A stretch of DNA of 64,000 nt from Desmodus rotundus. Lineage: Eukaryota > Chordata > Mammalia > Chiroptera > Phyllostomidae. The position numbers and the translations under genes were made by a program. Position 1 is the stretch's first letter. Each line of letters opens with the position of its first letter. Location of the stretch: assembly GCF_022682495.2 (NCBI RefSeq), contig NC_071389.1, positions 182,513,556-182,577,555 on the forward strand, written 5' to 3'. The notes beneath the pieces were generated by a model. The model searched no databases. It saw only the letters and a program-made list of their open reading frames with translations, and had not been told where the DNA came from. Positions 56,676 to 64,000 of the stretch are shown in pieces.

Positions 56676-58029
56676 TTCCAATCTCTGGTCTTGTACTTCG
56701 TACCAATGTGGCTTTGCTTTCTTACTCCCGACTATCCCCCGTCCTGTGACCTTTGCATGGCTTCTGTGGGATGGGTCGCACAGGCTGTAAACTGAGCGAC
56801 TCCAGGGAGCACCGTCACATGGCAGCAGGCAGCAGGCCAGGCATGTGTCCCATCACAATGTCGAGACAGGCGAGGGTAACGCACGTGTCTTGAGAAACGG
56901 AAGTCTTTTTCTAATTCACACAAAATCCCCTCTTTTCCCTCCATCGCCTTCCTTTCCTCCTCCCCATCATTCCCTTTCTTTGGCTTCTCTCCTTCCCAAC
57001 TCTCCTGCTCAGGCTGAACTTACCTCACATTCATAAAGACATTATTTAATTCGTCACATCTCATGTTTGTTCAGCACTTTGGGTGAGCCAGGCTCTGTGT
57101 GGGTGCCAGGTGGTGTACCCTAAATTGCACCTTTAAACCAGCCAGGCCATACGCACCCAGGGGGCCAATACCAATTGGAACAGACTCCAGCATCCTTGGG
57201 TCACTCATGCTATGCATTTACCTTGGGGCAGGCATTCAGACCCAATCATGGAGGGGAAGAGGGAGAGGCCTATGAAGGAGAACCCCAAAATCCAGAATTT
57301 ATTTATAAAAAATTGTGTATTTATTATTACATGTTTCAACTTCAGTCACCTTCAAAGTACTCTCTATTTGATATACTAGGCTTATTGAGATGTTTTTTTC
57401 ACTGCTCAAAACAGTTTTTGAACTTGTTGATTTTGATGCTTTTTAGTACTTCTGCTATTTTTTTTTTGTTTCGCCTCTTCTACATTGGCAAAATGTTTCC
57501 TTTCGGGACTTTAAGGAGTTTTTTCATCTGGGGAAACAAAAATAACATTGTTCAGGGTGAGATTGGGTAAACAGGGAGGGTGGGGCACAGGGCTCATGCT
57601 ATTTTGGGTCAAAAACTGCTGAACACTCAGCGTGGTGTGAGCAGGTGGGTTCATAAATCACCCATCATGAAATGGGCAAATGTGTTGAGTCTTCAAAAAA
57701 AATTCACGGAAGGTGAACACAACCTCTCACAACAACGCCAGCTGGTACACTGACAGATGGGCTCCTAGAACACTCACCTAGTGGGGGAAGCCTGTACTAC
57801 AAGGGGCCCACCCTCCAGGAGATAATTCCAGTTTGGGGGATTCCCCCCTCATATGTTACTGTAATATAAACTAGCATTTGTTGAACTCTTACATGTTTGG
57901 CAAATATTCTAATCTCTCTCTATGTATTACATTTAATCGCCAAAATGATGTTCTTATTTTATAGATAAGAAAACTAAGCTGCAGAGAATGTGGCAGAGAC
58001 TCCTAATTTCCATTTTTTTCTTCCTTTCT

Positions 58030-58380
58030 TTAAGTAATAGAACCCCATACACTTTGACTGGGTTCCTGGCCACCTTGCAGTTTAATGTGGCCATGTGAGT
58101 AAATTTTAGCCAATTGGATGGGAGTAGAAAATAAAATTGACATCTGCAATTTCAGGGTTCTATCCTTAAAAGGAAGCTGCTTGCCCACTGCTTCCTCTTT
58201 TCCTTGTCCCCATGCTCAGACAAGGACGGGCCGTGGTGAGCCAACTCTCCACAACAGCGAGGACGGTAAGCTGGGGGAGAGCAGAGCGCAAGGTAGAAGG
58301 AACCTGGTCCTTGGATGAGCTTATGGGACAGAGCCACGTGCCTACCCTAAACCTATCTTTAGATATTATGTAAATAAGAA
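58030..58380 (+). repeat. Interspersed LTR-like repeat, copy 2
   Basis: Shares the GGCCATGTGAGTAAATTTTA and GCCAATTGGATGGGAGTAGA themes with the copies at 44790 and 62700. Strongly diverged. Confidence 0.4.
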
Positions 58381-58686
58381 ACATCTATCTATTTTTGACT
58401 CACTATATTTTGAGGTATTTTTGTGACAGTATCTTGGCCTGTATTTTAACTAATGTGGAGATGTATAGTAACATGCCCAAGATCACACAGCTCATCCATC
58501 ACAGCAAAAGGCTTTAAACTCCACATAATTTGAAGCCAGAGCCCAAGCTCCTAACAAGTAACTATACCATAGTGTCTTGTTCCTCTGAAAGTTCATAACC
58601 TCCAGGCTTTGAGGGACAATCAAGGGGGCCCTAAAACACCAGAGGCACCACCTCCTCAGGGAGTACCTAGAAGCCCTGTTACTATT

Positions 58687-58712
58687 CCCTTCTCTGAGGC
58701 ATCAGAGAAGGG
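58687..58712. repeat. Perfect 11-bp inverted repeat with a 4-base loop
   Basis: CCCTTCTCTGA (58687-58697), GGCA, TCAGAGAAGGG (58702-58712). Confidence 0.9.
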
Positions 58713-58964
58713 TTAAAACGTAAACACGATCTGGGAGGGGCAGTACAAAAAGACCATTATTATGCATGGACCTCTTGGTACTAGTTTTCTTTTGCTTCCC
58801 AGCCCATCAGGGTGGAAACAGACTGGGTCATGGGATGGATAAAGTTTGATGGAATGTGGTAAGGGAGATAGATAAAATAGAGTGTAGGGGGTGGCAGAGT
58901 ACTGGGAAAGAAAACAGAAGGATCTCTTGTTTTGAAGAAAGGCAGACAGATTACAACCCCCATC

Positions 58965-59463
58965 CCCAAAGGTGTCCTAAGGCCTGGAACTGTGAATAAA
59001 TTATGTTACATGACAAAAGGGACTTGTGGAGTCAGGACCTTGAGATGGGGTGATTGTCCTGGATTATTTGGGCAGACCCAATCTGATTCCAGGGGGCCTT
59101 GTAGGGAGGCAGGGGAGTGAGAGAAGAGTGAGAGAGAGTCAGAGAAGGCAAGATGATGAGGGGAGCAGAGGTCAGAGAGAGAAGGGGAGGGAGAGATTTG
59201 AAGGTGCGACGCCACTGGCGTTGAAGACGGAGGAGGGGGCCGTGAGCCAAGGAATGTGGGCAGTGCGTAAAGCCAGAAAGGGTGAGGAAGTGGATTCTCT
59301 CCTGGAGCCTCCAGGGGAGCGGGGCCCTGCCGACACCTTGACTGTAGCCAAGTCAGACGCAGTTTGGACTTCCAGCCTCCAGAACTGTAAGAAAATAAAT
59401 ATGTGGGGTTTTTTTAAGCTACCAACCTTGCGGTAATTTGTTAGAGTAGCAATAGTAAATACT
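58965..59463 (+). mobile_element. MaLR-type LTR remnant
   Basis: In order: GGACCTTGAGATGGGGTGAT, ATTTGGGCAGACCCAATCTG, GGGGGCCGTGAGCCAAGGAA, CTTCCAGCCTCCAGAACTGT, then AAAATAAAT and GTAATTTGTTAGAGTAGCAA. Matches the MLT-type LTR layout including the AATAAA. Confidence 0.7.
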
Positions 59464-59578
59464 ACAGGGAATGGGGTTGTCAGGGTCCCTGCAGGAAATA
59501 AGTGGCACAGGTATAGGCTTAAGGGACAAAAAGTTTCCTAGAGAGACTATGTCTTGTGGAGGTACGGGTAGGGTTAAG

Positions 59579-59606
59579 GACACACACACACACACACACA
59601 CACTCA
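59579..59606. repeat. (CA)n microsatellite
   Basis: About 12-13 CA units followed by CTCACACA. Confidence 0.9.
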
Positions 59607-61096
59607 CACAAAATAAGGTATGAGAAAGTCCCAAGAGGTTAACCACGGCAGGAAGCCGGGACCTTCCTGAGGCCTGACGGGCACAGGACAAAGAATGCTG
59701 TCACTGGTCCCCAGGGAGAGCTGGAGCATGAAGAGGCCACCCAACGGACGCTGTGGCCATGATGGCCAGGCTGTGGGTTGGGTAGATCCCTCAAATGTAT
59801 CTGTTAGGTACAACAAGTGCCGACGGTAAACAAAAGTTCTTTATAAAAGACTTTTGGGCCTAAAAAAGATTCACAGTGAATGCTTCACTCAGCCTCTGAG
59901 ATCAAACCAGGTAATGTTCACAGCTGACTTGATGAGGAAGGAGCTCCACGAGGCCCCTTGTTTGTGTGTCTTTAACTCTTGTTCTAGTTTTACTTCACTT
60001 TGAATAGGTAAAAATGCTCTTAGGGATTATGACTTATGCTTATTTCCACAGATATTTTTAGTGGAAAAACATATATAAATGGGTCACAGGGTATAAAAAG
60101 CAATGCAGTTAGCCATGTGTGCGAAGGCCTGTCCAATGGGCAAAAGCTCTAAGCTGGGCACCGCCATGCACCTCTGGGCAGCGACCCATACTTTAGGCAA
60201 AGCAGCAAGGGGAACGTGGAAGGTTCCTCTAGTTTTAATATAGTACCGCTCACCCTGATCTCACAGGTCAGACCTAGAATCAGCTGGGAGAATGTGCAAG
60301 GGGGAATGGGTGCTTTGATCTTTTCATAGTTTCCTTCTTGGTAAATAAACTTGTGTTTTCGAGCCAAATCTCATTCTGCAATTTCCTGCCGAATTCAGTT
60401 CTCTGGAAAGCCTACCTTTGCTTTTTCCACCTCTGCCCTCAGGCATTCAACAAACACTTTACCTTTTTATTTTCCCAGATCTCAATGAAACACTTTAGAG
60501 GAATGAGGCATGTGATAACAGCCCGTGCGGCCTTCCTTCAGCAGGACACGACTTTTGGGGCCTCTGTTTTCTCTTAGACTTTTCAGTTGCCTCCTGATTG
60601 GTATTAAGTGCAGCTACCTTTGGAGATTTAGAAGTAACCTAAGTGGAAACAGCTTGATTTGCTAGAAAAAAATAATAAAAGTCAGAATAAAATAATGACC
60701 AGCAAATTGGAAGAACAGACTCAATTTTGTCACCCATAATTTTTAGAATTCGTTAGATTGTCATTTGTTATTATTCTGTTTCCATTTATTCAGCCAAAAT
60801 AAGTTTTAAGCAAATTGGAATCTATTTTTATAGATGAAGTCAGTGAATTTAACGTGATAGCTTTACAAAAATATAAAACCCAGATAAATTGCATGGTGAA
60901 ATCCCGTTCATTTAGATCCTACCCATATTTGCCATGATTTGGATATGAGTTGGTTTAAAGTTTACTTTTCTAGTCCATAATGGAAAGGGTTTATTAGGAA
61001 AATAATGTAAGCAAAATTACAATCTTTTTAAGGAGTCAAATAACTTTCAAGTATTTGAAAAAGTTTTATAATTTTAATTTGCATATAATTCGATTT

Positions 61097-61300
61097 TTTA
61101 AAAAATATTTATTTATTTATTTTTAGAAAGAGAGGGGAAGGGAGAGAGAGGGACAGAAACATCAATGTGTGGTTGCCTCTCACATACCCCTCACTGGGGA
61201 CCTGGCCTGCAACCTAGGCATGTGCCCTGACTAGGAATTGAACCAGTGACCCTTCGGTTTGCAGGTTGGCACTCAATCCACTGAGCCACACCAGTCAGGG
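61097..61300 (-). mobile_element. Ves SINE, intergenic
   Basis: Reverse-strand Ves with tail AAATATTTATTTATTTATTT, body GGTTGCCTCTCACATACCCC and TCACTGGGGACCTGGCCTGC, and head CTGAGCCACACCAGTCAGGG. No clean target duplication was found. Confidence 0.9.
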
Positions 61301-61734
61301 CAATTAGTTTGACAAATAATTATCAGCATTCTTGACTCCACTGACATTTACACAGGATTTTGTACTTTACAAAACATTTTTGCTAGTCAGAATTTTTCTT
61401 CTCACTATATAGAGACATTTTATTGGGCACCTATTATGTGCTAGGCTAATCCAAATGCTGACAAGAAAACTGTAGGCTTAAGCCAGGACCTATACCCAGG
61501 TTACATTCATTTTCTCACCCTCACCCCACCCCAGTGCCACCCCTCTAGATATTGAACTTGAAGGACTTTTTAAGGACACCATGTATAGCTTAGTTCTCTG
61601 ACTCTCCAGAATACCCAGTGTCTAGAACTGAGTGTGGCACATAATATATGCTCAACAAATATGCAACATAATATATGTTGTATTTGTTGAATGCAAAACT
61701 TCTGACTCCTAGTCCAGTGTGTTTTTGCTACAAC

Positions 61735-61960
61735 ACAGCTAACACTTACCTAGAGACAATTGTTGAGCTAAGGAGTATATATTATTTAATTCTCAGAAAA
61801 AACCCTAAGAGGTGGATAGTAGTATTATCTTCATTGAAGAGATAAGAAAAATGAAACCCAGAGGGTTAATAGTAACTTGTCCAGGGTCACATACCTAGTA
61901 AGTGGCAGAACCAAAATGTGGGTCCAGGAGTGTTTAATTCTGATTCCCATGTTTCACTAC
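61735..61960 (-). repeat. MIR SINE, intergenic
   Basis: Plus-strand ATGAAACCCAGAGGGTTAAT, GTCCAGGGTCACATACCTAG and AGTGGCAGAACCAAAATGTG is MIR in reverse. Confidence 0.7.
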
Positions 61961-62339
61961 CACCCTACACAACCTCCATAGCTGACTCTTAGCTAGCCGT
62001 GTGCTAACATGCAAGGTCAATAAAGGCAGAGATGTTGTACTTGGCTTTGTTACTATATTTCCAGAGCCTAGAATACTTGGAACACTTTGGTATCAGGTAT
62101 ACTCTTAAGGCATATATGTGTCTTAAGTAAACAAACAAATTATTTACTTAGCAATGCTAGGTAGAACCTCCATTTGCTAACATGTTGTTTGACGTTTATT
62201 CCATGATTGATCATAGAGGACACTGTTAGGCTATTTCGTCCACCACTCCTGTTAGGATAGCTCTGACTTGTGCCCACCTTTTAAAATATGAGTCAAGGAA
62301 CAGGCATCCTATTCCTGTTCCAGGGTAAAATTTTGGTTG

Positions 62340-62565
62340 ATCTAAACCAGAGATTCCTACCTAAAAGTAGTTTGGCAATGTCTGGAGACATTTTTGGTTG
62401 TCACAAGGGAGAGGGGTGTGCTACTGACATCTAGTGAGTAGAGCTCAGGGATGCTGCTAAACATTCCACAATGCACAGGACCACCCACCCCCGCCCCCCG
62501 CCCCCAAGAGTGACCCAGTCCAAATGCCAGTGGTGCTGAGGCTGAGAAACCCTGGTCTAAGCCAA
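62340..62565 (+). mobile_element. hAT-Charlie-type MER element
   Basis: GGCAATGTCTGGAGACATTT, TTGGTTGTCACAAGGG, GGGATGCTGCTAAACATTCC, then GCTGAGGCTGAGAAACCCTG, the order of a common non-autonomous mammalian hAT element. The exact subfamily name is not recalled. Confidence 0.65.
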
Positions 62566-62699
62566 TCATGCTGGTCTCATTTCTCGTGCAGTGAGTGGTT
62601 TGGGTCCGATCAGATGAAGTAATTCTGGCCAATGAGACGAGAGCAGAAATCTACTAGGGGAGCATGGCAGAAAAGGTTCATTGCCTCTGCTCACTCATT

Positions 62700-63090
62700 T
62701 CTCGTTTCTTTTCTACATAGCAGCATCCCTCCAGTGTTGGCCGGGCACATGCCCAACAGCATAGACTATACTCCCAGCCTCCCTAGCTGCAAGATGTGAC
62801 CGTGTGACTAAGTTTTGGCCAATGAGATGTGAGAAAAAAATTTGTCTAATTTCCCAGTCATGTTTTTAATAAGGTGATTGCTATTCTTTACTGTCCCTCT
62901 TTCCCGTTTTCTGTAGAAGGTGGTATTGGTGATCCAACTTGAAGCCAGAGTGTGGCTCCAAGGAATGGCAGAGAAACAAGATAGAAAGATTTACATTGGG
63001 ACTGGTACAGGAGAGGTAAACAAATTTATTTCTTGTTTGAACCATCATATTTTCAAGTCTTTTGTTTTAGCAACATAACTTATACTCTAA
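62700..63090 (+). repeat. Interspersed LTR-like repeat, copy 3
   Basis: CTAAGTTTTGGCCAATGAGA and GTGAGAAAAAAATTTG recall the copies at 44790 and 58030; ends near TTTTAGCAACATAACTTATA. Confidence 0.45.
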
Positions 63091-64000
63091 TATGGAATGC
63101 TTCTGACTAAGTTTTCCTCTCAGATAAAACACACACACATACCAGCACACACACATAGAAAAGGACTGTTTGTGCAAAGGATGGCATGTGGTTTGTGTGG
63201 AAGGTCTGGAGCCATGGCTGCCATCTTGTAGCCGTGAGACGAGGTGGCCAGAGGGTCAAAGCAGAACTGCTAAGTGAGAATGGCCTGGGATGGTTGTGAG
63301 AAACCTGAATCTTTCCTGACCTTGTTGAACCATTGAATTAACTAACTTTGCTTCTGCCCTATGTTAGGACTAGTTAAGCAAATACTAAATTTTCCATTTC
63401 ATTGAAGCCATTTAGAACTTTTTTATTTATAGTCCCATTCTGATTTCCTTTGTGTACTCAGACATGAAGATACCAGGTTATTATAAGTATGCTCAGACTT
63501 TTTAATTTTACTAATTTATATTGCCTTCCTTCCTATTTCCTTCCACCAAGTTCATCTGAATCTATGAGGTTTCTGTACCTGAAGTTACAAAAGTATATTG
63601 GGAAAACGTATACTCCAATCCCTTGCAGAAATGAGGGTACAGGGCAGCAGCTTCTAACCCCTGCAGTGCTTTTTCTTAGAAGAGCCCCATTGAGCTGGCA
63701 GAATGAACTTCAATGGGAGGCTCAGTTTCCAAGAAGTCAGGACCGGGGAGAATTGTGTCCCTGTCCTCTGCAGCGCTCTAGGGCAGGCCATTCACGTGTC
63801 AATGGTGCCCCCTAGCATTTAGCCACGCACAATCTCATAGCTCCACGTCATCCCAGATTAGAGGATGCCCACGTTATTTCAGCCAATTATTTCCATCTAC
63901 TTTGCTGCCACTGAAGCCTCACTCATTGCCTTTCCTAGTCACACTGCCCAGACACTCTCTGCAGCCACTAAACTCATACTACCAGGGTTGCAATGTGGGC

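Larger units (their letters stand above)
41350..64000. other. Intergenic region right of the tRNA-Asp gene
   Basis: No exon of a recognisable protein was found on either strand in 22.6 kb. Open frames are short or lie in repeats. In human the next gene on this side, as I remember, is ELK3 at a distance, so a gene-poor stretch is expected. Parts with no recognised feature include 45900-46730, 48200-49150, 51100-52700, 54100-55100, 57050-57850, 59850-61090 and 63100-64000. Confidence 0.6.

Noticed and set aside
1..64000. CRISPR arrays, operons, prophage or bacterial systems
   Set aside because: The window is mammalian nuclear DNA; the only regular repeats are microsatellites and transposon copies.

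Overview
This is a mammalian nuclear window, almost certainly from a bat. Genes are split by GT-AG introns and the interspersed repeats are mammalian (MIR, L2, L1, MaLR LTRs, hAT and Tigger DNA transposons). Six SINE copies have the tRNA-like head and the typical body of Ves SINEs, which are known from bats. The species cannot be fixed from the sequence.

Two protein genes lie head to tail on the minus strand. From about 0.4 to 10.6 kb is the 5' two thirds of HAL (histidine ammonia-lyase): 14 coding exons, residues 1-429, with the Ala-Ser-Gly triad that forms the MIO cofactor intact; the remaining exons lie left of the window. From 14.9 to 40.8 kb is a complete LTA4H (leukotriene A4 hydrolase/aminopeptidase). 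I resolved 19 coding exons that sum to 1,836 bp, or 611 codons plus stop, with every splice phase closing. All zinc, aminopeptidase and epoxide-hydrolase residues I checked are present. One intron (after coding exon 12) has a GC donor instead of GT. The LTA4H start lies in a GC-rich, CpG-containing promoter, and 481 bp upstream on the opposite strand is an intact tRNA-Asp(GTC) gene with a T6 terminator.

From 41.4 to 64 kb I see no coding exon. It is intergenic DNA made of old repeats: a Tigger-like DNA transposon, two MaLR-type LTR remnants, L1 pieces, two Ves SINEs, a 250-bp GGAA/GGGA tract and several short perfect inverted repeats.

HAL (histidine catabolism) and LTA4H (leukotriene B4 synthesis) are not in one pathway; their adjacency matches what I remember of the conserved mammalian order. 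I found no previously undescribed system. The most checkable oddities are the GC-AG intron, the Pol II/Pol III divergent promoter pair, residue changes in LTA4H and HAL, the duplicated segment flanking the HAL MIO exon, and a set of perfect hairpins.
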